Assembly: GCF_001544275.1 (NCBI RefSeq)
Contig: NZ_BCQE01000009.1
Coordinates: forward strand, 1-64,000
Source of the DNA: Enterococcus gallinarum NBRC 100675
GTDB lineage: Bacteria > Bacillota > Bacilli > Lactobacillales > Enterococcaceae
Direction: 5' to 3'
Length of the DNA stretch: 64,000 bases
The notes below the pieces were generated by a model, which did not search any database, was not told the origin of the DNA, and worked only from the letters and a program-made list of their open reading frames with translations. Below are positions 14,533 through 24,341 of the stretch, piece by piece (position 1 is the first letter of the stretch; the number at the start of each line of letters is the position of its first letter). The position numbers and the translations under genes are program-made.

Positions 14533-15648
14533 ATGAAAAGATTATATATCGTCCTCTCCATTCTCTCTATGCTATTCATTGGTCTAAGCTTCATTGGAAA
14601 CGCTTATTCAGAAGAACACTCAAAGCGTTCAACTACTACCACCGATACAAGCAACACCTTCATAACCGTTTCATCAACTGATATTTCTGATCCAATACTA
14701 ACAAACTCACTTGAAGAAGAAACAGCACCTACTGCAGCCACTTCATCAGAGCAAGAATCTCGAACATCTCTTTGGGATATTGAAGACGAAAACAAAGTAA
14801 AATATGATTCTGATCAAACAAATTCTCCAGAACTAACAGATCAAGAAGCAACGAAAATCAAAGAATTATATGAAAAAGGAATCGCTGAAGGAAAAGTTAA
14901 TCGAGAATTATACTCCTATGAAGCTTTTCAAGAGAATTATCAAGTAAATAAAACAACTTATGAAGAAATGAAAGAAGTTGTTGGCGCTGGATTAACCTAT
15001 GATAACTGGTTTGGAGAAATATTAAATTACAGTGCCTTCCCGGATGGAGAAGGACATTCTCCTCGCAATAATCAACGGCAAAAACGTGCAACCCAAAAGC
15101 AAAACGCAGACCGTTTCAAACGTGATCTTCGTAAAGGAGATATTATTGTTGTCAGTGGTGGTATGGGGCATGCAGCAATCGCCACTAGTGATAACTATAT
15201 CTTAGAGATGTCTGGAGGAGGAGTAATTAACAAATGGCCTACTGGTGTCATGAAAGATAATAACCATCAATTTAGTAAAGAAAAGTGGATAAATGGTGGT
15301 AGTGAACAAGGAGCTAAGAGTATCAGACATATAGATAATTGGGTCCAAATCTGGCGGCTCCCAAATAAAACTATGGCAAATAAATGCGCTTCTTATGCGG
15401 ACAAAATTTTTTGGAATTCATCTGGTGGCTATAAAAAGAACCGTCACTATGATTATTTCATTGGTCCTAATACGCTATCTACAAATCCAACCTACTGTTC
15501 AAAATTGGTTTTCCATGCTTTTTGGTATGGTAGTGGTTCTGCTCCGGTCATGCAAAGCTATGCTTCAGGACTTACGTTCATTGCTCCAGGTGCCTTGCCT
15601 AATATATTCACTACTTCTTACAAACCATATAAAGTTGGAACTTATTAA
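14533..15648 (+). CDS. Secreted YiiX/YycO-like (permuted NlpC/P60) protein
   Basis: The protein has 371 residues with a signal peptide at 1-26 (LSMLFIGLSFIGNAYS). A Ser/Thr-rich linker follows to about residue 100, then a helical charged part. The C-terminal domain shows the permuted papain-like order: RKGDIIVVSGGMGHAAIATSDNYILEMSGG with the likely catalytic His, and later NPTYCSKLVFHAFWYGSG with the likely Cys. YiiX/YycO relatives cleave amide bonds in cell wall or lipids; the target here is unknown. It is followed 14 nt later by a membrane-anchored protein. The AT-rich context and tRNA-adjacent position suggest transfer. Confidence 0.7.
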   Translation: MKRLYIVLSILSMLFIGLSFIGNAYSEEHSKRSTTTTDTSNTFITVSSTDISDPILTNSLEEETAPTAATSSEQESRTSLWDIEDENKVKYDSDQTNSPELTDQEATKIKELYEKGIAEGKVNRELYSYEAFQENYQVNKTTYEEMKEVVGAGLTYDNWFGEILNYSAFPDGEGHSPRNNQRQKRATQKQNADRFKRDLRKGDIIVVSGGMGHAAIATSDNYILEMSGGGVINKWPTGVMKDNNHQFSKEKWINGGSEQGAKSIRHIDNWVQIWRLPNKTMANKCASYADKIFWNSSGGYKKNRHYDYFIGPNTLSTNPTYCSKLVFHAFWYGSGSAPVMQSYASGLTFIAPGALPNIFTTSYKPYKVGTY

Positions 15649-15662
15649 TAGGAGAGATTCTT

Positions 15663-16148
15663 ATGAAAAAAATTTTGTACATTTTATTAAGCTGTTTTTT
15701 ATTTGTAATAGTGGTGATCCTATTATATTTCGGTTATTTTAAATATCAAGAATACACATCTTACCAAAAGATCGATAACTTTATAGGCCAAACAAAAGAA
15801 ATCCCTCAAGAAGAAATCCTATTAGTGAAAGATATTTACCCTCTTTCTAATAAATATGAAACCTATTTTTCAAAAGATATCACAACAAAAAAAGATTTTG
15901 AAAATTGGAAAAAAGAAATTACCAAAACGGGAAAATTTTATAATGGAAATCTTGTTCCCAAAGATTACATTCCTACCTTAGAAGACTGTGAATTAATTTA
16001 TAGTTTTATTTACGCAGTAGAAAATTATGGATTTAAAAAACGTTTATCATTTAATTATATTATATCTGGAACCTCAGAAAACAGTAAAAAAGTAATCAAA
16101 GAAAATTTTGCCTATCCTGATATCCCTTTCGATTATCCAGAAGAATAA
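15663..16148 (+). CDS. Membrane-anchored hypothetical protein
   Basis: The protein has 161 residues with one N-terminal hydrophobic helix (residues 4-25) and no lipobox. The rest is an extracytoplasmic Lys/Glu/Tyr-rich domain. AGGAGA precedes the ATG, and the gap from the hydrolase-like gene is 14 nt, so they are co-transcribed. Pairing of a secreted hydrolase with a membrane-anchored partner would suit an immunity or regulatory protein. That is a guess from gene order, since no family was recognised. Confidence 0.6.
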   Translation: MKKILYILLSCFLFVIVVILLYFGYFKYQEYTSYQKIDNFIGQTKEIPQEEILLVKDIYPLSNKYETYFSKDITTKKDFENWKKEITKTGKFYNGNLVPKDYIPTLEDCELIYSFIYAVENYGFKKRLSFNYIISGTSENSKKVIKENFAYPDIPFDYPEE

Positions 16149-16210
16149 AACTCATGAACTTCCTTGATCGAAATTACTTAGGTGAACCCATATTCAAAAA
16201 ACGTTGTTTT

Positions 16211-16242
16211 ACCGCTAAGGACCCTTGACCTTAGCGGTTTTT
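16211..16242 (+). terminator. Intrinsic terminator after the two-gene insert
   Basis: ACCGCTAAGG (16211-16220) and CCTTAGCGGT (16229-16238) form a perfect 10-bp stem with T-run. It closely resembles the tRNA-Arg terminator at 14189-14222. Confidence 0.85.
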
Positions 16243-16246
16243 GTTT
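16232..16246. repeat. 15-bp direct repeat, right copy
   Basis: TAGCGGTTTTTGTTT is identical to 14212-14226 and overlaps the terminator. The segment from here to 16543 has no gene. It contains one more inverted repeat, AAGATGCACT (16281-16290) with AGTGCATCTT (16307-16316), of unknown role. Confidence 0.5.
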
Positions 16247-16543
16247 TGCTTTGTGCCCAATCTGTACCAAATACAAATCAAAGATGCACTCTTTGTTCAA
16301 CCAAAAAGTGCATCTTACCAAACTAGCAAATTCTTTTATTTTTCATCTCACGAATGTCCGAGTTATCGCGAAAAAACTGTAACACACGGATTCATAAATC
16401 AATTATCTAAAGGCGTCGGTCATTGCTGCTAGTCATCAATCACCTTCTGTCGTATTTCTTAGCAGTAAAAACCAACTTCTCTTTCGATCACTTCATCCAA
16501 GCGATACGTACGCTACCGTTGTTCTCTGAAAGTTATTTACCGA

Positions 16544-17518
16544 TTAATTAGCAACGTGTATTTGCTGTTGTTCAACTAACGGATAACTAATCAGTTTTTC
16601 ACTGTCTAGGTCTTCTTTATGCATATCTACAGCGACGATTTGACTATTTTCATAGGTCCGATAGTAATAAACTCCTTTGTCGACATTGCAGCAAGAAGAA
16701 TAAATGGTATATTCATATTTCCCACCCCCCACATCACATAATCCTTTTTGCTGTTCGACAGACCCTAAAATATGGAAAAATTGGCTGATACTTTCTGATT
16801 CTGAATCACCAGATACAGAATTCAGTTTCGTGAATGCTGCCTTCACAAATCGAGACATCGAGGACAAATCCCCAGGCAACCCAATTCCGCCCATTCCTCG
16901 ACTATACTCATTCAATTCGATTGCATCTGAGAAGGTATTGGTTGGCGTTTTACTAGATAAAGAACGATAGTTATTTAAATTGAACAACTGATAGTCAAAA
17001 GAAGGATTGTTCGTTAGGACACCAACGGGATTATCATAGATATGAAGTCCGTCTTTCATACTTTCTACAACGATTGAAGAGTCTTTATCCGCTAATAACC
17101 AGTGTAAAGGCGATAGCGGAAGATTTTCGCTAAAATTGATATTAACCAAATTGATTTTATTCAACAATTGTTTTGCTTCAGCTACTGTACTGCATTGCCC
17201 TAATATCCAGGGAATGAATTCAAATGGTGTGACATTGTCTTTATTCTCAACCGGTTCTTTGTAATCTGCAAAACCAGCAAAATTTAGCCCAGCCATGCTT
17301 AAACCTTTTTCATTGGTAGCATCATAATACAGCGGATAATCTGCTATACCAGCAGCAATCCCAATCATCGCATAATGCTGTGATAACTCACCAACTTTTC
17401 GAAAAGACAGCTTATAGTTCCTAGGAGTAATCGTGACTACTTCTTCATAAGACAGCTCATAATCAAAGTTTCTACCAAAATAGTGATCTCGAGTTGAATA
17501 AGTAATTGATGTACACAT
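16544..17518 (-). CDS. bsh: Bile salt hydrolase (choloylglycine hydrolase)
   Basis: The protein has 324 residues, the usual length. Cys2 follows the initiator Met and becomes the N-terminal nucleophile, with Arg and Asp in DHYFGRNFDYELSYEE. Other family marks are AGLNFAG, the NLPLSPLHWLLADK loop, GVLTNNPSFDYQLFNLNNY and GIGLPGDLSSMSRFVKAAF. It cleaves the amide bond of glycine- or taurine-conjugated bile acids in the cytoplasm. It is monocistronic, divergent from an AraC-type regulator 259 bp away that could control it, though no evidence links them. Penicillin V acylase is the main alternative in the same family. Confidence 0.93.
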   Translation of the reverse strand: MCTSITYSTRDHYFGRNFDYELSYEEVVTITPRNYKLSFRKVGELSQHYAMIGIAAGIADYPLYYDATNEKGLSMAGLNFAGFADYKEPVENKDNVTPFEFIPWILGQCSTVAEAKQLLNKINLVNINFSENLPLSPLHWLLADKDSSIVVESMKDGLHIYDNPVGVLTNNPSFDYQLFNLNNYRSLSSKTPTNTFSDAIELNEYSRGMGGIGLPGDLSSMSRFVKAAFTKLNSVSGDSESESISQFFHILGSVEQQKGLCDVGGGKYEYTIYSSCCNVDKGVYYYRTYENSQIVAVDMHKEDLDSEKLISYPLVEQQQIHVAN

Positions 17519-17777
17519 GTTTTTTCCTCCTAATGTTCATTTTTTCACTTATATTTTACTCCTCTTCACTTTTTTTTCAAAAGAAATGATTGTGTCTCGA
17601 ACTCAGTTCTTTTATTGGTTATAATCATCACTAGAAAAATGAACGTTAATTCGTACTTTTCAATAGAACTTATCGTTGTTACACTAGATTTCTCACCTAT
17701 CGTAAAAAAGCATTAATTATCAAAAAACCTTCCAATAAAAGATGTATTCTACATAAAGAGAGGAAGTGAGGTGATTT

Positions 17778-18650
17778 ATGGATTATACAAAAGACATTCA
17801 ACTGGCATTACTCTATATTGAAAATAATTTGACTGGCGATCTCTCCTCAAAAGAAATTGCAAAAAAAGCCGGCATGTCAGAATTTCATTTTCAGCGTGTA
17901 TTTAAAAAACAACTGGGCATGGGAGTATATAAATATCTTCAAAAACGACGTATGGCCCATGCTTCCCTACTACTTTTGAAGAGCGAATTGAAGATTATCG
18001 AAATTGCTCTGATCAGCGGTTTTTCCTCACAAGAGGCATTTTCCAGAGTTTTTAAGTCCTATTATCAACTCCCTCCTCGACAATATAGAATCCAATTTAA
18101 AAATTTTTTTAGGAGGAATCAAAAAATGAGTGAGACAAAAATAAATGGTTGGTTGCTTTCGGGAAATAATTTTGACAAATATGAAGTGACAATTGATCAA
18201 ATGAATTTTCATAGTGGAAATCAGTCAGTAAAAATGAGCCAAACAGAGAGCTTATATACGGAGAATTTTGCAACTGTTATGCAACAAGTGAGTGCAAAAA
18301 ATTACATTAATCAACGTGTGCGATTAAGCGCATACCTAAAATCAGAATCAATTGAGGGTTGGGGAGGAATTTGGTTGAGAATTGATGGCAAGAATTTTGA
18401 ACAACTAGCGTTCGATAATATGCAGAATCGTCCAGTAACAGGCACAAATGATTGGAATTATTATTCTTCGGTCTTAGATGTCCCCCAGGAAGCTGAAGTT
18501 TTAAATTTTGGGTTTTTGTTGCAGGGAAAAGGCACTTTGTGGGCTGATGATTTTTGTTTAGAACTCGTTCCCAATGATGTTCAAACAACCGAATTTAATA
18601 GTGAACAGTATTACCCAACGGAACCCCAAAACTTGTCGTTTTCGGACTAA
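17778..18650 (+). CDS. AraC-family regulator with a C-terminal beta-sandwich-like domain
   Basis: The protein has 290 residues. Residues 1-105 hold two AraC-type helix-turn-helix motifs: DLSSKEIAKKAGMSEFHFQRVFKKQLGMG and IIEIALISGFSSQEAFSRVFKSYYQLPPRQYR. The order is unusual, with the DNA-binding domain first. The C-terminal ~170 residues (NGWLLSGNNFDKYEV, SVKMSQTE, SAYLKSESIEGWGGIWLRIDG) resemble carbohydrate-binding, galactose-binding-like sandwiches. A sugar or lipid ligand is possible. It is divergent from bsh. A strong ribosome site (GAGGAAGTGAGG) precedes the ATG. Confidence 0.8.
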   Translation: MDYTKDIQLALLYIENNLTGDLSSKEIAKKAGMSEFHFQRVFKKQLGMGVYKYLQKRRMAHASLLLLKSELKIIEIALISGFSSQEAFSRVFKSYYQLPPRQYRIQFKNFFRRNQKMSETKINGWLLSGNNFDKYEVTIDQMNFHSGNQSVKMSQTESLYTENFATVMQQVSAKNYINQRVRLSAYLKSESIEGWGGIWLRIDGKNFEQLAFDNMQNRPVTGTNDWNYYSSVLDVPQEAEVLNFGFLLQGKGTLWADDFCLELVPNDVQTTEFNSEQYYPTEPQNLSFSD

Positions 18651-18852
18651 GAATAGTTAATAAATGAGCTACAGTAGAATTCAAGATGACACAAGAACTT
18701 ATAGAATACTACTGTGCTTGAATGATCCAAGCAAAAATCCTGCTCCCCCTTTTCTTATGCGAAAAAGAAATAGCATTCTGAATCAATGCGAGGTAAAATA
18801 AAAGAAAACTTTTTACCAATCAGCTCATTCTGAATCGGAGAGGAAGCTTTCT

Positions 18853-20307
18853 ATGGATACAATGATGAAAAGTATCATTACAGAAAAAGATTTATTACGG
18901 CAGATCCTGCTTCTCGAAGAGTTATCCAATCACAAAACGATTACGGCAAAGGCATTGGCTGCTTCGATTCAAACTACAGAGCGGACTGTCTTTACAGATA
19001 TTCAGTATATTCGAGAGCAATTGCCTAGTGGCTGGGAAATTGAAGCGACCAGCAATGGGTTGTCTTTACTAAAAAGAAATTCCCAACTAACTAACCAATT
19101 ATGGGAAAGCTTCCTGCCCCTTTCGATTGGCGCTATGTTAATCAAACAGTTATTCTTTGCAAAAGAAATCTCAACACAATCTTTCTTGCACGACAGTGGT
19201 ATCTCTTTTGAAACATTGAAACGTCATGTTACAAAAATCAACCGTGGCATTAAACCATACAATATTCGAATTCAGTTGAACGCCAAGCAAGCCAAACTGT
19301 CAGGTAGTGAGATCAGCATTCGGGTTTTCTTCCATCGTCTGCTGCTGCCTTTTACCCACAATAATTATTTCTTTGAAGATTATGCTATTCATGAATCACA
19401 TTATCTTATCTTTTTGCAGTCACTGAAACGCCAAGAACTAGACGTTCTGTCTGAACAAATTTTTGGTACTTGCTGGTTCTTCATCAATACAATCCGGATC
19501 AAAGCTAATTGTCGTGTCAGTGCATTTGCTTTTGATCCTTCTGATCCGCTTTTTTTACAATACCAGCAGCCGTTGCAGAAGGTTTATCAAAAAGAAGGCG
19601 TCTATTTGGATCAGGATGAGTGTTTCTTTAGTTTCTATTGTTTTCTGGAAAGTTGGAATTACAACAATCAGTGGACAAGCAAAATTGCTGTCACACTGGA
19701 TGCCTATCAGAAAATCAAACAATCCGTCCAGCGATTTGTTCAAGAACTTGGGCAAGAATTGGCGATTCCTCTACTTTCTGAAACTCAGTTAGCGGACAAT
19801 TTGCTGCTTTTGGTCTTAAAATTCAATGAATCCGCAAAACTGTCTGAACAATTTCAACTGGAATATCAAGAAATGATGCACATTCGTCAACACAACTATC
19901 AAGCAATTTTTGAACGATTACGGAAATTTATCTTAGATCCAAAATTTGCCATTGTAACCGATGAGCCTAAGTATATCTTGAATATGGCTTCACTCCTCGT
20001 GCAACAAGCTGTGCTTCAGGCACGACCCGTAACGACCCGAGCTTTCTTCTTCTTTCAAGGAGAACCAGCATGGAAAGTTTTCTTGCAACAGGAAATAAGT
20101 GATTATTTAGGTTCTAGGATCGAATTAGTCCCAGTCGAACCAGCTGAATTCGTAGGGATGACTACTCGGGATGACGACTTCATTATTTCGAACGTCCCTT
20201 TGGATGATCCCAAATTACCAGTCTTCTATCTTTCAATGCTGCCAACTAAAAATGAGCTCAATCAATTGACTGAGCTCATCCAAACATATTATCTGATCAA
20301 CCAATGA
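18853..20307 (+). CDS. Mga/AtxA-like transcriptional regulator
   Basis: The protein has 484 residues. The N-terminal helix-turn-helix (KTITAKALAASIQTTERTVFTDIQYIREQLP) is of the HTH_Mga/deoR type and is followed by a second one at about 100-140 (ISFETLKRHVTKINRGIKPYNI). The rest is a long helical, PRD-like regulatory part and a C-terminal EIIB-like segment. This organisation is that of Mga-type regulators in streptococci and enterococci, often sugar-responsive through phosphorylation. The target is unknown. It converges with the P-type ATPase; their ends share one hairpin. Confidence 0.8.
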   Translation: MDTMMKSIITEKDLLRQILLLEELSNHKTITAKALAASIQTTERTVFTDIQYIREQLPSGWEIEATSNGLSLLKRNSQLTNQLWESFLPLSIGAMLIKQLFFAKEISTQSFLHDSGISFETLKRHVTKINRGIKPYNIRIQLNAKQAKLSGSEISIRVFFHRLLLPFTHNNYFFEDYAIHESHYLIFLQSLKRQELDVLSEQIFGTCWFFINTIRIKANCRVSAFAFDPSDPLFLQYQQPLQKVYQKEGVYLDQDECFFSFYCFLESWNYNNQWTSKIAVTLDAYQKIKQSVQRFVQELGQELAIPLLSETQLADNLLLLVLKFNESAKLSEQFQLEYQEMMHIRQHNYQAIFERLRKFILDPKFAIVTDEPKYILNMASLLVQQAVLQARPVTTRAFFFFQGEPAWKVFLQQEISDYLGSRIELVPVEPAEFVGMTTRDDDFIISNVPLDDPKLPVFYLSMLPTKNELNQLTELIQTYYLINQ

Positions 20308-20333
20308 CTTAGCTTAGTTCATTGGTTGTTTTT
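20298..20333. terminator. Shared bidirectional terminator between convergent genes
   Basis: CAACCAATGA (20298-20307) pairs with TCATTGGTTG (20319-20328), followed by T on +. The stem includes both stop regions: TGA of the Mga-like gene and the last codons of the ATPase. Confidence 0.75.
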
Positions 20334-22873
20334 GTATTTTGCCGATTGACGCGCCGCTTCATTAGATGCTTTTCAACTTCAACCACCGCAAAGAGTAAGA
20401 GGCCATTTGCTGCGATACTAAGATGCTGTACAAGCGTCAATGTAGTTGTCCCAATCAGTTGCTGCGCAACTGGCAACACCAGAACCATTCCTTGCAAGAT
20501 CACCAAGATTCCAAGAGAAATGAACAGCGCCCTATTTTGGAACATACTCTTGTTCAATGCTGGCTCTAAAAGCTCCCGACAATTCAACATGTATACTGCT
20601 TGTCCTAACACGATGTTCTGTAGGAGAATCGTTTGCTGGACTGCTTGCCCTTCAAATTGCATGGACAAAAAGTACGCAGGAATCATGATCAGTAGAGAAA
20701 CATAGACGATTCGGAACATGCTGTACATGGAAAGAATTCCTTCATTGACTGGACGAGGCGGCCGGTCCATCACATCTTTACTCGCTTTTTCGAATCCTAG
20801 TGCATAGGACAATGTAATTGTTGTTACCATATTGACCCACAGGATCTGAACTGGAGTCAAAGGTAATGGGCGATTTAACAAGAGAGCAAAAATGACAATC
20901 AATCCTTGCGCTAATGCTGTTGGCAAAAAGAAATTGATGGTTTTTTTCAAATTGTCAAAGATCCGTCGCCCCTCTTTGACTGCATTCGCGATTGTATGGA
21001 AGTTATCATCTGCCAAAACCATATCGGCTGCTTGCTTGCTTACTTCACTTCCTTTGATCCCCATAGCGATCCCGATATCTGCTTTTTTCAATGCGGGAGC
21101 ATCATTGACACCGTCTCCGGTCATGCCTACGATCTCACCATTATTTTGTAGAGCGGTCACAATTCTTAGCTTGTGCTCTGGTGTCGTCCGAGCAAAAACA
21201 TCCACGTGATTGACTTGCTGTGCCAACTCCTCATCGGTCATTTGGTCGATATCTAATCCTTCAAGAACTTTCTTCGTATGTTTCAACCCGACTTGCTCGC
21301 CGATGGCTTGCGCCGTTTCTTTGTGGTCTCCTGTGATCATTTTGACTCTGATCCCCGCTTGTAAGGACTCTCTCACTGCTTTGATTGCACTGTCTTTGGG
21401 CGGATCAATGATTCCTGCAAGACCTACAAAGACTAAATCAGTAACTTCTTCATGAGCAACTTGACTAGATGCTGGAACTGTCTTGTATGCGAACCCTAAG
21501 ACCCGCTGTCCTTTCTGAGCTAGCTCAGAAGCCGCTTGCTGCCAATTGGATACTTGATCTTCTGATAGCTGACTTTTACTTAACAAAACTTCTGGAGCAC
21601 CTTTTACATATAAGATTGATTGATCCTCTTGCAAAGGATGCAAAGTTGCCATGTACTTGTAAGTAGAGCTGAAAGGAATTTTTGCTGCAACTTGTTGCAA
21701 GGGTAATTCCTGAGTCTCCACATACTGCAGCAGCGCCCGATCAGTAGGATTACCTTGCAAATCTGCTGCCCGCTGAGAACTGTCTTGTTTCAGATCTTGA
21801 CAATTTGCCATGATATCGTACATTAGCGCTTGCTCTTTTTCGGTTACAGTGACAGTATCTACAACGGTCATTTCATTTTTTGTCAACGTTCCTGTTTTGT
21901 CCGAACAAATGACTGTCATTGCACCAAGCGTTTCCACCGAGGGCATCGTCTTGATGATTGCTTGCTGATCTGCCATTTCTTTGACACCCATTGACAAAAT
22001 CATGGTTAAAACAGCTGGTAATCCTTCCGGAACCATTGCTACGATTAACGCGATCACTGAGGAAAACAACACGTTTAGTTCTAGACCATACCGGAATGCG
22101 GTAAAGAAAATTAAGAAGAGAATCAGCGCGACAATACCGCGAAAAATCTGCTTGTTCAGCTGATGCATTTTCTTTACCAACGGTGTCTCTTGTGATTTCA
22201 CTGACTGCAAAGCTTGATTGATCTTACCGATTTCTGTCTCGTCGCCAGTTGCTACTACCACACCGATAGCTGACCCACTTTGAACAAGTGTTCCAGAGAA
22301 GACCATGTTCTTTTGATCTCCAATAATACTGTTTTCTGTGATGACGTGTTCTGTTTTCTTGACTGGCTCAGATTCTCCAGTTAAGATCGACTCTTCTACG
22401 ACCAATCCATGATTTTCGATCAATCGCATATCCGCTGGTACGACATCGCCCGCCTTCAATGAGACTAAATCTCCTTGAACGATCGACTCTGCGGCAACAG
22501 TTTGCTGCAGCCCTTCCACAATGACTACGGCTTCTTGGCCCATCATTTGTTTTAAGCCGTCCAAAGATTCTTCCGCTTTTCGTTCCTGCCAGTAACCAAC
22601 AATGCCGTTAATGATAACAACTAGAAGAATAATGCCACTTTCTACATAATCACCTGTAACAGCCTTTAAAGCTGCAGCAACCATCAACACGATCATCAAC
22701 AGATCCGTAAAATGTTTTGCGATTTTTTGCCAAGTTTTGATTTGAACTTTTTCTGCAATGCGATTTGCACCATCTGCTTCTAACCGTGCCTGACGTTCTT
22801 TATTTGAAAGTCCCTGACGATCGGACTGTAGCTGCTTCATCAATTGTTCTTTTGAAATTTGATACCACTTCAT
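20309..22873 (-). CDS. Calcium-type cation-transporting P-type ATPase
   Basis: The protein has 854 residues starting at ATG 22871-22873, with AGGGGG 7 nt upstream. An ATG two codons earlier is too close to that site. It is a P2A-type ATPase: TGES at the A-domain (ILTGESEPVKK), PEGLPA in TM4 (VAMVPEGLPAVL), the phosphorylation loop CSDKTGTLTKNEM and the hinge MTGDGVNDAPALKKADIGIAMG. There are ten predicted helices and a cation-ATPase C-terminal domain. It resembles the Listeria LMCA1 and yloB groups that export Ca2+. It is monocistronic and ends inside a hairpin shared with the convergent regulator gene. Confidence 0.9.
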   Translation of the reverse strand: MKWYQISKEQLMKQLQSDRQGLSNKERQARLEADGANRIAEKVQIKTWQKIAKHFTDLLMIVLMVAAALKAVTGDYVESGIILLVVIINGIVGYWQERKAEESLDGLKQMMGQEAVVIVEGLQQTVAAESIVQGDLVSLKAGDVVPADMRLIENHGLVVEESILTGESEPVKKTEHVITENSIIGDQKNMVFSGTLVQSGSAIGVVVATGDETEIGKINQALQSVKSQETPLVKKMHQLNKQIFRGIVALILFLIFFTAFRYGLELNVLFSSVIALIVAMVPEGLPAVLTMILSMGVKEMADQQAIIKTMPSVETLGAMTVICSDKTGTLTKNEMTVVDTVTVTEKEQALMYDIMANCQDLKQDSSQRAADLQGNPTDRALLQYVETQELPLQQVAAKIPFSSTYKYMATLHPLQEDQSILYVKGAPEVLLSKSQLSEDQVSNWQQAASELAQKGQRVLGFAYKTVPASSQVAHEEVTDLVFVGLAGIIDPPKDSAIKAVRESLQAGIRVKMITGDHKETAQAIGEQVGLKHTKKVLEGLDIDQMTDEELAQQVNHVDVFARTTPEHKLRIVTALQNNGEIVGMTGDGVNDAPALKKADIGIAMGIKGSEVSKQAADMVLADDNFHTIANAVKEGRRIFDNLKKTINFFLPTALAQGLIVIFALLLNRPLPLTPVQILWVNMVTTITLSYALGFEKASKDVMDRPPRPVNEGILSMYSMFRIVYVSLLIMIPAYFLSMQFEGQAVQQTILLQNIVLGQAVYMLNCRELLEPALNKSMFQNRALFISLGILVILQGMVLVLPVAQQLIGTTTLTLVQHLSIAANGLLLFAVVEVEKHLMKRRVNRQNTKTTNELS

Positions 22874-22996
22874 TGTCATTCCCCCTAATGTCTTTTTAGC
22901 TTTCGCTTGTCTATAAGTATAGGGGGGATTCTTAAAAATAAACGGTCGATTATTTCAGACTTATATGAAAAAAATGCCCATTAAAAAAACGCTCTA

Positions 22997-24157
22997 TTAG
23001 AAAGATCCCTTTCCTCCACCATCACCATGATTCGCTCTTGTGATTTTTTCATAAAACATCGCGATAGCCTGTGCGGTTTCTGCCATATTTGCGAGCGTTA
23101 TACTTTTTTTCATTGCTTCATCAAGGAGAAGTGGGCCTGGTTGAATACTGAAAATACCAGCAAAATACTGACCGATCTCTCCTAGATCAGGCTCCCTTTG
23201 CCCACACAATGCAACAACTGGAATAGCATGGCACTGTGCGATTTTGGCCACACCTAATGGCACTTTTCCGGCTGCAGTTTGACGGTCAAAACGGCCTTCA
23301 CCGGTGATAATCAACGTAGCATCACTGATTCTAGTCTCTAATTTCAACAGTTTCGCAATGGTCATAAATCCAGGACAGATCTGTCCCCCTAGTAAGACCA
23401 TCGCACCCCCGATACCTCCAGCAGCACCCGTTCCGGCGATCCCATTTAAATCAATTTGGTATTCCTGCTGTACGAAATACGCTACTTTTTTTGCTTGCTG
23501 CTCCAATACCTGCACCGTCTGAGGTAAAGCACCTTTCTGGGGTCCGAAAGTAGTTGCAAATCCTTCAGCTCCAGTATAAGGATTAGTTACATCTGCTAAA
23601 ACCAACAGTTCGATATCAGAAAGCTGTTTCTGCACTGCTGTTATCGAAAAATGATTTATGGTCAACAAAGGATTGCGCGCATCTACCGCAGGTTGATACA
23701 TTAGTTCCGCACCTAATGCTTCCAATAAACCCAGTCCGCCATCTGTTGTTGCACTGCCACCTAACGTTACATAGATCTGTGCTACTTTTTCATTGACTGC
23801 ATCTGCGATCAAAAGACCTAACCCGTATGAACTAGCCTGTCTGGTTGTTTGATCTGAAGGATCAAGTAATTGGATACCGATGATTGCTGCACATTCAATA
23901 ATCGCTATTCGCTTTTGATTGATTGTTGTCAGTAAATACGAAACTACTCGTTCTTCTCCTAGGGGACCGACACTTGTTACGGATTTATACTGTCCTCCAT
24001 AGGCAGCAAATAACGCAGCCATCGTTCCTTCTCCACCATCTGCGATGGGGATTGATTCTTTTTCCCATTGTACTGGAAACCCTTTAAGTGCTGCCTGATT
24101 TAGTTCTTCCGAGGTAGCACTCCCTTTAAATGAGTCAATCATTGCTATCACTTTCAT
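22997..24157 (-). CDS. Glycerate kinase (GarK/GlxK family)
   Basis: The protein has 386 residues. It starts MKVIAMIDSFKGSATSEE, the typical family opening, and has IPIADGGEGTMAAL, VTLGGSATTDGGLGLLEALGAE, GTGAAGGIGGAMVLLGG and ITGEGRFDRQTAAGKVPLGVAKIA. It phosphorylates glycerate to 2-phosphoglycerate (GarK class). A GAGGTGAGG ribosome site precedes the ATG. It stands alone between the ATPase and an XRE regulator and is not accompanied by a glycerate uptake gene. Confidence 0.93.
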   Translation of the reverse strand: MKVIAMIDSFKGSATSEELNQAALKGFPVQWEKESIPIADGGEGTMAALFAAYGGQYKSVTSVGPLGEERVVSYLLTTINQKRIAIIECAAIIGIQLLDPSDQTTRQASSYGLGLLIADAVNEKVAQIYVTLGGSATTDGGLGLLEALGAELMYQPAVDARNPLLTINHFSITAVQKQLSDIELLVLADVTNPYTGAEGFATTFGPQKGALPQTVQVLEQQAKKVAYFVQQEYQIDLNGIAGTGAAGGIGGAMVLLGGQICPGFMTIAKLLKLETRISDATLIITGEGRFDRQTAAGKVPLGVAKIAQCHAIPVVALCGQREPDLGEIGQYFAGIFSIQPGPLLLDEAMKKSITLANMAETAQAIAMFYEKITRANHGDGGGKGSF

Positions 24158-24341
24158 ATCGAACCCTCACCTCGTTTTCTTTCATTAAACACTGAAATAC
24201 ATCTTACAACAAGAAAAAAGAGCATTGCTACTCTTTATCAACCCATGGTTGACTTTATCAATCAAAAGTTAACTTGTTCTCCATTGTGCTCCTCTCTTCC
24301 CTGTTCTACAATAAAGCTAGCCAATTCAATGGAGGTGCGTC

